64,000 nt of DNA, from positions 3,071,144 through 3,135,143 of the forward strand of contig CAJINV010000011.1 in assembly GCA_905178155.1 (NCBI GenBank), given 5' to 3'. The DNA is from Amoebophrya sp. A120. Its lineage: Eukaryota; Sar; Dinophyceae; Syndiniales; Amoebophryaceae. Under the pieces are notes generated by a model. That model ran no database searches. It was not told where the DNA came from and worked only from the letters and a program-made list of their open reading frames with translations. Position numbers and translations under genes: made by a program. Positions 1 through 9,283 of the stretch are shown here, in pieces; position 1 is the stretch's first letter, and each line of letters starts with the position of its first letter.

Positions 1-1735
1 AGCATGGAGCTGCTGTTGATCGATGCTGCTGCTGTCCCACCACCGGTGCTCACAGCACTCCTTTCGCTAATTTTACTGTCCCCCCGTTGCAAAAGCGGAG
101 GTAATAGGAGACCACTGCTTCCATTCTGCAGCAAGTCCCCTTGTTGATGTTGTTCGTAGGTTTTGAAAAAGGAAAACACCCGCGGCGGGCCCTTGAGCGC
201 GGTGAGCAGTTGGCGCACGTCGAAGCGACCCATGAAGATGCTGGTAATGCCGATGTCCATGACGGTCAACACCTGCATCATCGCGTACCACGGCACCATC
301 TCCTTCAGCGTCGCCGGGTCCAGAAACCGATTGTTCTTTTCCCACTTGGGCCCGAAGGAGAGTAATAGCTTCTGTCCGAGGAACCGCTCGCTCACCAGAC
401 TGACGAGCAACAGCCCGAAAAAGTCCACCGTGCAGAGCAACTGCAGGCCGACCGGGTGCGACAGCAGCGTGTCGGTCACGCTGTCCTTGCAGAAAAAATG
501 GTGGATCCAGCCGCCGCGCAAACTGCTGCTGCTTTCGTCCTCCGCGAGCATCAACAGCGTCAGCCAGTACTGCAGGGCGACGAGCGAGGTGAGCAGCGTG
601 GCATTGCTCACAAACTCTCGGCCGGTGCGGTGCGCGGAGAAAATCACGGTGGTCTTCGCCGAGGTGAGCAGGGTGTAGGTCGCCGTGTTTGGGTTCGCGG
701 CCGCCGTGATCTGGTCCTTCATCTGTTTACCGACAGTCCGGGCCAGGTCATCCAGGTTTTTCAGGTTCAAAGCATTTTTGACATCATCTTCTTCGCCGTT
801 GTTGTAATTATTATTCACTGTATCGCGGACGGAGCTTGTGCTACTTGTCTGACTCCTGGCCTCGCTGCCTCCGCTCGGTCTATCATCTGTCTTGAAATCA
901 TGATTATCCTCTCCGTCGTCAAACATAGACTTCGTGAGCCCTCGCCGAGAGCCCGGCGCTGTCGCTGATGATGCATTGGCAGTCTCAGTTCCCGCTGTGG
1001 GTCTACCGGAGTTTTTACTCTCCGCTCGTCCTCCTCCTGTGCTGCTAGTTACAATGTGTCCGGATTGCGGGGTTGAAGGGCCCCGCTGCAAAGAACTCGG
1101 CTTCTTCGTTCCACTTCCACCTCCCGAAGTAGACCTGCCGAGGTACACAGCGTTGCGGTGCTGCTTGACGAATGATTTCCCTAAATAAACCGCGCTGAAG
1201 GCCCAGTCTCCAAAGTAGACGGTAAAACAGGAGAACGGGGTGGCCGCCAGGGCGAAATAGATGGTGTCGCGGATCCCGAAATTCTTGAACAGATCGAAGT
1301 TCTTGATCTTCGGCGTGTGCGCGATCACCGTGAGGACCAAAAACAGGGTCAGGTAGTTCACGAAAAAGAAGTACCGGTTGCCCTGGTCGCGCCGCTCCGT
1401 GTGGGGAAAGGTGAGAAACCGGAAGGCGGCATACAGAATCGCGTGCCCGCCGAGGAACAAAAACAGGTCCTCGACCGTGTCGCCGTGGGAGAATATTAAA
1501 GCGGAGGGGAGCCAGCCGGAAGTAGATGTCGTGTCGTGAGAGTCTGATGCTGGTCCCATCAGGCCGGCAGACCAGCTACTGGTCGAGGAGGATAACATGC
1601 TGGATGCCCCGCTGGAGAGGATTTGATAGTACGATGCAGGTTCTTCGATGGCAGGAGAAACCTCAAGGTGTTCGTGTTGGCATGAATGTGTGTTCAGATT
1701 GATAAAAATGTCAGTCGTTGAGAGGGTTATTGGAA
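1..1735 (-). CDS. Multi-pass membrane protein, 3' end cut by the window edge
   Basis: An uninterrupted minus-strand frame runs from about 1735 to base 1 and continues off the left edge. It encodes about six hydrophobic segments: near GDTVEDLFLFLGGHAILY (about 1430-1490), YFFFVNYLTLFLVLTVIAH (about 1315-1375), TIYFALAATPFSCFTVYFG (about 1215-1275), TLLTSLVALQYWLTLLMLA (about 545-605), VGLQLLCTVDFFGLLLVSL (about 395-455) and MVPWYAMMQVLTVMDIGIT (about 245-305). Between segments 3 and 4 is a long polar loop, about 730-1190, rich in Ser, Gly, Asn and Asp. I do not recognise the family. The true start is unclear: the first good in-frame Met is near 1597. A well-placed ATG at 1743 is in another frame and stops after ten codons, so a first exon may be missed or joined by a non-canonical intron. 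The GC-rich coding part ends around 1700, which I used as the approximate 5' limit. Confidence 0.7.
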
Positions 1736-2654
1736 GTCGCCATGGTGCGGGGCAGTAGCGGCAGGAGCATGTTACAACATGTGGACGAGTAAAAAGTGGA
1801 ACAGGGTAGAATGTAGGAAATGTGTGAGTATGAAGGACGAATGGCTTTATGATTACACGTAGAAAAAATTTCGTTCGCCTAGGGTGGGAGTACGACCGGC
1901 AAGATGGTATGGAGGAGATAGAACTAAAGGGAGAACTTCTAAAAAAGGCTGGACTCCTACCTTTTCCATTGCTGGGGTAAAAATCATGCCACGACAGAAC
2001 CCGGGTGAGGTCTTCACTGGTTGTTTTTCAAGAACGAAAGAATGATCTTTAATCAAGCAAGAATAGCAAAAATAGCCCATCGCTTCTGGCTGATGAAGTG
2101 AGTAGAAGAATTATCGACAACTGCATTCAAACCCGCTTTTGGCTACTACAATACTTGGATTGATTCGTCATCATCTCCTTACGCAAACGGCAAAAAAACA
2201 GCATCGGGCACCAAACCGAACAGCATCGGGCTCGGGCATCATCAAACCGATAGAATAGAACAAGTCTACTCATGTTCCAAAGAGCAAGCAGATGTGTATG
2301 GATGAAACCGATTCTTACTCGCGATACAGCCTCAGCACACTCTCCATCTTACATGATCTTAGTCATCTACCGATAAAATCTCAGCTCGATGTGCTGGTGC
2401 TGCGTTAAGCTTTATTACACATCATAGTGCTGCTCCTGGACAAACACAAAACATGATGGATAGCCGCTGGCCGCTTACTCTTAGCGCTAGTGCGGCTGCA
2501 GGCGTGCTGCATAGTGAAACATCTTAAAGATGCTCTCTTTATTCAGCCTTGCTGTTTATTTGTTCGTACTTACATCGCGCAAATAAAACTTCCAGGTGCA
2601 AGTCGCGTAATCCGTTTTGGTTTTCGTTTTGATTTATTTCCACGCGCTACAACA
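1736..2654. other. Intergenic stretch, AT-rich
   Basis: No coding frame convinced me here; frames are short and AT-rich on both strands. It separates the start of the left membrane protein from the 3' end of the TMEM138-like gene. The only structure seen is a small imperfect direct repeat (entry at 2199-2250). Confidence 0.6.
2199..2250. repeat. Short imperfect direct repeat
   Basis: The word cagcatcgggc occurs at 2199 and again at 2221. Each copy is followed a few bases later by a variant ending in caaaccga. Function unknown; it may be chance or a small tandem duplication. Confidence 0.4.
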
Positions 2655-3514
2655 TCACAGCCGCTTCAGTGACTGATGCCACAGCTCTGCAGAATAAAAC
2701 CGCGATTTCCCCAGAGAATTGGTCGCGCGCAGGTAAACCGTGTAGTAGACGACGCTCACGAGGGTATGCAGGCAGTAAAGCACTGTGGTGTCAATATTTT
2801 TACCGGATTTTTTTTGGCATTTTCCGACAAAAAACCATCGTAGCGATGTACCTACTACCGGCTTTGCCGGTGGTGCCCGTGCAACGAGGGGTCAACCAAA
2901 TATATTCGGATGTATCAAAAAAAGTGTAGAAAGCGTGAAGTACGTACGTTATACCTATGTAGAGACTTTCGTCCCAGTACTCTGCTATTTTCCAGCCTCC
3001 GACCGCCGCCATGAGCCTTGGTATTCTACTTGCGAGCATCAACACCAAGCGGACGAATCCGAGCAAGTAGATGCTCCGGAAGATTTGAAAGGCCTCACCG
3101 AGAAGCCCGAACCGCAGCAGGAAGGTGTGCCATAGCAGGGTAAAGTACAGAAGAAGCAGCAGGCAGTGGGACAGAACGACAACTGATTTTTATCATTTAT
3201 ACATTTATGATATGTGATCATCCTCGTCCTGACTGTTGAAACAAATGAATCAAGCTCAACACATTTCAAAGAAACGATGCATACCGAGGAGAACGCGGAA
3301 TTTACCAGCAAAGCCAGCGAGAGGCAAGGATGAAATCACGGTTATTTCTGTTGCATCGCTTTATACCTGCAAAAAGCGCAACCACGATGCCCACGTTGTC
3401 GTCGCCCCAGAGGTGCTCGGTGAATGAGTTTGCGATGCAGTCCAGTATGACGAGGCATACCATCCCATGGACCTTCCAAGAGAAGGCTTTCGGGTCTACG
3501 GATTGCTGCTGCAT
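2655..3514 (-). CDS. TMEM138: TMEM138-like ciliary membrane protein, three exons, 167 aa
   Basis: The exons on the minus strand are 3367-3514, 2955-3182 and 2655-2782. Both introns are GT-AG (donors GTATAA and GTATAA, acceptors TCAG and ACAG) and both junctions are phase 1, so the joined frame is 168 codons including TGA. The start ATG at 3514 has ACC before it. The length matches the usual ~162 aa of TMEM138. Matching landmarks are an N-terminal hydrophobic segment followed by DCIANSFTEHL (family: D-x-x-x-NSFSE-L), a second hydrophobic stretch ending WHTFLLRFGLL, then IFRSIYLLG, and a C-terminal hydrophobic segment followed by YLRATNSLG and RFYSAELWHQSL (family: YKRTA-x-RLGDP-x-FY-x-DSLW). 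TMEM138 is a four-pass protein of the ciliary transition-zone region, required for cilium assembly in animals. The match is from memory of the family pattern and was not computed; the general fold is more certain than orthology. Confidence 0.65.
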
Positions 3515-4255
3515 GGTGAAGAGGTCGTCTTTCGGGTGGATGAACTAGTTGGTCCGCTATCCTCGTGTGACCCCGAAGTCAGTAGACTTCTGCTCCAGCG
3601 CGTCTCTACTCTGTGCGAGCCTTTTTCGAGCTGAAGAGAGGATCGATGCTGGTAACACGAACCTAGTATCTTCCAGCGCGGCGCCCAAGCTGAGGTTCCT
3701 CACTGGCAAGCAACACGGTCAAAAGCAACCGTATCACTTCTGCGGCGCGGACGGGGGTGATGGCGGTAGTATTCGGTGGTGAACGTCATCTTGTCGGATT
3801 AAAAAGGTAGTTTTCCTGGCAACGAAGATACCAACAGAGCCAATAGAACAAAAATCTCTACTTGGGCAGACCGCGGAACAGGGGGGAAAGAGATAGACGA
3901 GACGAAGATCATGATTGAGCGGGGGACCGATCGTGACAACTGGACAACCGAAATTTTTTGTTCCATATAGACAACGAACAATAGACCTACTCATGTGTTG
4001 CAGAGAGAACAGAGAGATGACACCTGCTGGCCAATAAACGCAACAATCATCTTCGTGCTCGCGCCGTTTCTCTTTCTAGTAGCTAATTTTCCTTTCGGAC
4101 CGTGGAAACAGTGGTGGAAACGGTTCATTCAAGCGTGAAACGAAACTGTCCAATTCGCAACCTAGCTTTCTCGTCAAAACGCCCGCGTTTCTGTTTGTTC
4201 ATATTCATCCTCGATCATGCACTTCTGCATGCTACGGGTACAACCAAGGAACCAT
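3515..4255. other. Intergenic region with a possible extra 5' exon
   Basis: Most of this stretch shows no supported gene. On the minus strand, about 3725-3565, a GC-rich frame reads PVRNLSLGAALEDTRFVLP and onward to QKSTDFG, followed by a possible GTCACA donor. A TAG acceptor at about 3549 would join it in frame to codons just before the TMEM138-like ATG. It could be an upstream exon of that gene, an exon of an unseen gene, or chance. The remaining part, about 3800-4255, is AT-rich with nothing seen. Confidence 0.35.
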
Positions 4256-6194
4256 CTACAAAAACGTCGCCGCATCGGTTGCCAGCTGGCGAATGCGGCG
4301 CAAGTCTTCAACCACCATTCTATCTGCCCGCTCCACCCGTGGCATGTTCCGCTCCATGCGGTCGATCTCGTCGTCGATCGCCTTTCCCAGTTTTTCCTTG
4401 TCCGCGTCCGAATCGGTGAGCCGGGTTTTCAAAGACTGGTAAAAGTGCTCGAACGCGTCCGTTTGTCGGGTGCGTTTGACTTGGAACATCCTTTGGTGCC
4501 GTCGGCAGTCCGACATGAAATCGCTTGCCGCGTCGATCGCGGATCTTTGGTATCGCAAGGAAAAATCCACCCTCCCCATATTGACGTGGTAGGTTTTCGA
4601 AAATTTGCGTTGCTGATTTGTGCCCACAAATCGCGTCTGTCTTGCAAGACGGCAATTCCACCGGCTCCGCCGCATTATGCGGGCGGTTTGTCATGCTGTG
4701 GGGCCTACAGCACGGACGTTATTCATGGGTCCTCTGCAGTCCTCTCCAGCAAGACAAATCTGATTTGTGTACTCAAATCCAGCATCAGAAACTTCGTTTT
4801 GATATGGGGAGGGAAGATTTTCCTTTTGATATTTGGTCTTCGATCCCGACGTCTTTCGTGGTCGCGGCGTGCTTATCAAATGCAAACATGTCTGGGTCTG
4901 GAAGAATGCAACTTGTGATGCTACATTTGGATTCCAAAAAAATCTGTATTGCATGAGTAGCAAAGGGAATGCAATTTTTGCTACGCTGAGAAGGTGTTTG
5001 TCGTGCGGAATAGGCATCAAGAATCCCTCAAAAAATCTGTATTGCTAGGGAATGGATCGCAGACATCATGGCTCATGCAAAACGTGCACGACAAGTGTCA
5101 GAATCTTCCAGACCCAGACATTTTTACAGTTGATAGTGCTTGAGCCGGGCCATGCGGATCTGCTGTCGCAGTCCCGTGTCCGCGCCGAGCGCGGTTTCGC
5201 GCAGGGCACGAAGAGATCGCAACGCACGCTTCAAATGGTCTTCATCTTTGTCCACAGTTGCTTTTTCCTCTCCACTGCTGGCGGTACGAGAAGGAGGAGG
5301 AGTCACAGGAACATCATCACCCGTCGCTGCTTTCTTTGCGCCCCCAACTTGATGCTCTCCTTTCGCCGCGGCAGCTGCTGCTTCCTGCTTTTCCTTCAAA
5401 TTTTGTTTCGCCGCCTGCGTCTTCTCCTCGGCTGACATGCCCGCCCAATTTTCCTGATCCGAGACCCACTCGCCAAATCGCTTCTCCAGTCGCTCCATGG
5501 GCCGCACGTCGAACACAGACTCTGGGTACGCTTCCGGCAGGTACGCGCGCACCAGCGGTTTCTCGAACTTCTTCGTGGTGTCCATTAGTTTCTCCACCGC
5601 CTCTCGTGAGTTCCTTGCAAATTCCCGCTTGGTTTCGCCGGGAACCGGCTCGGGAGGAGGCGGAGTTTGTGTTTGATCCCCTCCTGCGCCGTCGGAAGTT
5701 TGGTCATCTCCGCCTACCGCCTCGGTGCTGTCGTGGTGGTCTCCTGGTTGCAGCGCCGCGGTGCTTTCCTCCAAGGTGCGAAACAAATCAGCCACCATCG
5801 CCTGGTGACTGCGGACCAGGTCCAGCTCGTAGTCGATTCGCGGCTTTTTCAGCTGCAAGTCGTCCACGGGAACCGGGTGCCCGTGCGTGACTTGCACGAG
5901 CGGCTCCTTCAGGTCGACCTTGATTTCCTCCTCTTCATCTTCACCGCTCAAGTCGGCCGAAGCAAACTCGTACAGCTTGTTCATCTTCTTGCCGATGCTC
6001 TTGGTCGTTGCTGCCGCACTCTCCATCACGCCCCCGATCGCGCTGAGGAAAAAATCCGTCTTTATCCTCTTGGTCGTGTTCTTGTAGTGTGGCAGTAAAT
6101 AACGCGAAGGGTCAGTGTCGTGTGCGTAGGCGCCACGTCCGTCCTGCAGCATCGGCGCTGCGCTGTAGTTGGTGGCAAAATGAAAATAACTCAT
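4256..6194 (-). CDS. Unrecognised 461-aa protein, three exons, both introns transposon-like
   Basis: Exons on the minus strand are 5136-6194, 4832-4868 (37 bp) and 4256-4545. Removing two inverted-repeat introns (4869-5135 and 4546-4831), each with one copy of its flanking direct repeat, gives exactly 462 codons including stop. The start ATG at 6194 has A at -3. The N-terminal third contains Ser/Thr- and Lys-rich sequence, an acidic patch (SGEDEEEEIKVDL) near residues 83-95 and charged low-complexity linkers with Pro, Thr, Gln and Ala runs. The last ~90 residues are strongly charged and helical, likely coiled coil (KRTRQTDAFEHFYQSLKTRL then DDEIDRMERNMPRVERADRM). No signal peptide or membrane segment is obvious. 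I do not recognise the family; a membrane-remodelling or scaffold role would be a guess. It lies between the TMEM138-like and SET genes on the same strand. Confidence 0.75.
4546..4831 (-). mobile_element. Introner element, family B, 286 bp
   Basis: The direct repeat TTTGGT lies at 4546-4551 and 4832-4837. Inside it the ends are inverted copies: the left end reads atcgcaaggaaaaatccacc then ctccccatat, and the right end reverse-complements to tatcaaaaggaaaatcttcc then ctccccatat. Removing 286 bp joins CAA-A to GA-TCC and continues the coding frame into the last exon of the 461-aa protein. The boundaries are not GT-AG. The terminal tatcaaa resembles the ends of the family A introners, but the interior differs. 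Confidence 0.8.
4869..5135 (-). mobile_element. Introner element, family A copy 1, 267 bp
   Basis: It is flanked by the direct repeat GTGCTT (4869-4874 and 5136-5141). The TIR core atgtctgggtctggaaga starts near 4889, with its inverted copy tcttccagacccagacat near 5104. Removal joins CTC AAG CAC directly to GCC GCG in frame. The interior (for example aatctgtattgcatgag, then ctcatgcaaaacgtgc) matches the copy at 50564-50830 closely and in the same orientation. Confidence 0.85.
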
Positions 6195-6672
6195 CGTTCT
6201 GCTGCTAGCTTCTATGGTTAACTTTCAGTTTCATGTTCATCGAACAGAGGTTATTAGATGCGGAAGTGTCGACGTCAAGATATTTGTTCACCTTCTGCGT
6301 TAGGACTAGTCATTTTTTCTGTCCCAGTGCATCGCCCCAAAGATAGACGCCGAATAGATGTAAGTAGCTAACCCCTTAGAAGGGCGCCGAATCCTATTTT
6401 TTTGTGAATGTGTGCGATTGGTAAGGCTCTACGGGCGAAACGAACGACGAATAAGTGGAGGCCTCGTTAATACGAACAACGTGCAGGCCGCTCTCTTGTC
6501 AAGATGCCTCGGTCTACGACAGAAGCTGGCCAAGCGATTACGAACTACGATGCGTGTACTCGGTGCGTTGTCCTACTGCGACGCAACGTCGATTCTACAA
6601 AGAATGCAGTTTGTCTTGCGACTTTTTGCATTAGCGCTAGTTTTTCATACTTACAGTACTGCGTTTCTTACA
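6195..6672. other. Intergenic stretch
   Basis: This lies between the stop of the SET gene (6673) and the start of the 461-aa gene (6194). I see no convincing coding frame, RNA gene or repeat. It presumably holds the 3' UTR of the one gene and the upstream region of the other. Confidence 0.6.
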
Positions 6673-9283
6673 TCATCCCCCCGTGATCAGCGTTTGAAAC
6701 TTTCCGCACATTAACTTCTCACTCGCCATGCCTCGCCGGTCCACCAAGGACCAGAAGAAATTGTCTTCCTGCTCCTTTTCCGGGGGTTTCTTTTCGCCCT
6801 CAAGTAGACCCACCCTTTCCGATGGTTGCTCCCACAGAAAAATGTCCAGGTGGCGGAACTTGTCGTGCCGCAGCATCTATCAAATGCAAATATGTCTGCG
6901 TCTGGAAGGATCCGAACATGTGATGCGTGTTTCGGATCGTAAAAAGATCTGTGATGCAGAACGTGGAAAAGGTGCCCACTTCTGGTCATGCTGAGAGGGC
7001 ATTTCTCATGCAGAATACGCATCACCAAGGAGCTGCAGAGCCTGTGACTCTAGGCCCTGCATTCCAGACGTGGGGGAGCTTGAAAAAACTGCATGACAAA
7101 TCTCGGAATCTCCCAGACCCAGACATTTTTGCATTTGATAGCATCTTCGTCACGACCGGGACATTCACCTCCAAGGGGTCCGGTGCCGGAAGAACAAGAG
7201 CCTTCAACCCGAGAACCCGCTCCAAGTGCGCGACGAGGCCCAACAATCGCAGCCGCTGCACCCAGCAGTGTTCGAAGCAGACTTTCGTTGTGTCTCGCAG
7301 CATTTCGCACCTTTTCTTCACTTGAGATAAGTTCAAATCAATGCGGTCCGTCCGGCCAACCTCCAGCAAAACCGACTGCAACCAGGCAAACGCCGCTAGG
7401 CTCCAGGAATAGTGGTAAATGCCGAAATGCGCCTCGATTTCCTGCACCAGCGCGTCCTTCTTTTCTCGGGTGGCTCCGGCGGAGTTACTGTCTAAAACCG
7501 TGGGGAGCATCGCGCCAATGCGCTGCTCGCGGGCGAGCTGGTCTGGGGTAAGAAATTGGCTGAAATTGCCGCAATCCGTGCAGAAATAGCGATCTAGTGG
7601 TGCTGTTGACGTTTTCGAATTTATTGCAGCTGGTTTCCCTTTGCAGTAGAAATCCGCATCGGCGAAGTCTGATGTGTAGGGGTTATTTTTCAGTGGGTTT
7701 GTTGGTCTGAATTTTATTCATCTTGCGTAAAAGCAAATTGTTTCGCATAAAGAACTTCATTTTAAAAAGCAGTGTGGAATCCAGCAGTAGCGGTAATGCA
7801 AAATGAATTTCATTTCGATCAAAATCAGGAAAACCAATTTGCCGACTTCAATCATTACCAGGTATGATCTTTTCGCTCATGTCTGCAGCCTCTACTTCAG
7901 CGTTTGGTGCTCCCGCGGTTGCCTCGTCCTTCCCAGCATTCTTCCGGTAAGCCCGATCCAGTTTGTCTTTCAGCGCTGCTTCCACCACTTTATTTCTTTC
8001 ATCGTCCACATCCGTTTGCCTCGTAAACTGCAGTATGTGACTCCGGTTCACCACGAAGCACTTGTGGCTTTTGCACGCTTTGCACACCCCACCCCGACTG
8101 CGATCCACCAGTTCGCAGCACCGATCGCACGCACACACGAAGCCCAGCTTCCGCAACGCCGCGCGCCGGTCTACCGTGTGCCCGCACACGTTGAGCCCGT
8201 CGCCCACGTAGGAAAAGGAAAACACTTCGCCCTTGGCGATCTTCCGCGTTGCCACGTACTTCAGCTTGCCCGCGCTCGTCAAACTCCAGCTGGCATTGGA
8301 CGCGCAAGAGTGGGAAAGTCATGCAATACAAATTTATTCTCGTACATGTGTCGTGTCCAAGAAAGATGCATCACAATTTTCAGTTGCACCAACTTAGAGT
8401 GTGAGAACATGACTGGTCACGCTAAACTAGGATGTCGAAGCCAAGTTTTGTCATGCCGAGACCGCATGTCTTGTACGTCGTGCGTCGTGTACGGGAATAG
8501 ATTCACCGTGGATAAAAACTTCGACCCGATCACGAAAATTCCGCACCGCGAATCCTTGTCCTCCCCGTCCTTGTGAATGTTAATGTCGATCAGCTGCAGG
8601 AGGTTGAACAGATTCTTCGCGGTAAACGACTTCTTGGAAGAAGTACTATAGTGCTTCTTAAAAAGTTTGGACAAAAACTCGGTGCATATCCTGTCGCAGA
8701 CCTTCAAAGCCTCTTTATGAATCTGCTCCAATTTTTTCTCTTTATTAATCGTAGAAGCTGTTGTTCCTGTCGAAGAGGCGGAAGTGCTCGCTTGCTCGGT
8801 GGTTCTTTTTCCAGCTTCACTACTCTCTTGTGTGAGTTCTGCTTGTGCTTGTTCATCTCCCCCGGGCCAGTAAAACAGGTCAAACGCTTTGAACAGTACA
8901 TCTTGCGTGGTTGCCAAACTGGGCCAATCGAGGAACATGCAGGGACTGAAAAACTCGATGCTGGGCAGGTGGGACTTTAGTACAACTTTTTCAACATCTT
9001 GTTCCTTCTCCTCGTTAGACAGATTGATCTCGTACCTCCTCTTCTCCTCGTTGTACAGATGGAGCAACGCAACCTTGTCGATCCCCGCCCCGACGTCCTC
9101 CCGCTCGGCCCACTGCAAATAGGGTTTTTCCTCCAAAATCGTGTCCCCGGGGTTGAAATCCTTGGCTGCAAATGCGGTTTTGCCCTGGTACCGACGCACC
9201 TCGATGAAGGGCAAATTGTAGGGTTTGAATTCGGAGCACAGCTCATAGTTTTCGGCGGAGGTGGGTCGTACAGGCGCGGCCAT
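6673..9283 (-). CDS. SET-domain protein, SMYD-like, four exons, 654 aa
   Basis: Exons on the minus strand are 8501-9283, 7859-8312, 7140-7668 and 6673-6871, totalling 655 codons with TGA. The ATG at 9283 has A at -3 and G at +4. Features in order: the SET N-terminal strand GKTAFAAKDFNPGDTILEEK (about residues 34-53); a long insert with a Ser/Thr/Glu-rich linker; the catalytic-core motif N-H-S-C (residues 261-264, created across an intron); GEVFSFSYVGD (about 289-299); and a post-SET cysteine cluster FVCACDRC (about 319-326). Further cysteine pairs follow (CKACKSHKC, later FCTDCG), then a mostly helical C-terminal half as in SMYD proteins. SET proteins transfer methyl groups from S-adenosylmethionine to lysine, on histones or other proteins. 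The MYND zinc finger typical of SMYD was not found, so it may be a divergent SMYD or another SET subfamily. Confidence 0.8.
6872..7139 (-). mobile_element. Introner element, family A copy 2, 268 bp
   Basis: The direct repeat AGCATCT occurs at 6872-6878 and 7140-7146. The left end has atcaaatgcaaatatgtctg and the right end its inverted form, cagacatttttgcatttgat. Removal joins codons ACG AAG ATG CT to G CGG CAC in frame within the C-terminal part of the SET gene. The interior is more diverged from copies 1 and 3 but keeps the same order of landmarks and the same orientation. Confidence 0.82.
7669..7858 (-). other. GT-AG intron of the SET gene
   Basis: The donor is CCTG/GTAATG at 7859/7858 and the acceptor CATCAG/AC at 7669/7668. 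The junction is phase 1 and yields a GAC codon. The 190-bp interior is AT-rich with no inverted-repeat ends, so it is an ordinary spliceosomal intron in the same gene as two non-canonical ones. Confidence 0.8.
8313..8500 (-). other. Non-canonical intron splitting the SET N-H-S-C motif
   Basis: The upstream exon ends GTG AAT (8503-8501) and the downstream exon starts CAC TCT TGC (8312-8304). Together they encode V-N-H-S-C-A-S-N-A, the expected SET core. The intron begins CTATTC and ends TTTCC on the minus strand, neither GT nor AG. Weak inverted similarity exists near the ends (cgtacacgacg against cgtacatgtgtcgtg), and words such as gtcatgc and gctaaa recall family A introners. It may be a decayed or third-family introner. 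The exact cut could shift by one base. Confidence 0.65.

Noticed and set aside
5258-6098. Plus-strand frames of 143-210 codons over the 461-aa gene
   Set aside because: They are Pro/Arg-rich antisense shadows; the minus frame has a good start, exact splicing and a coiled-coil end.
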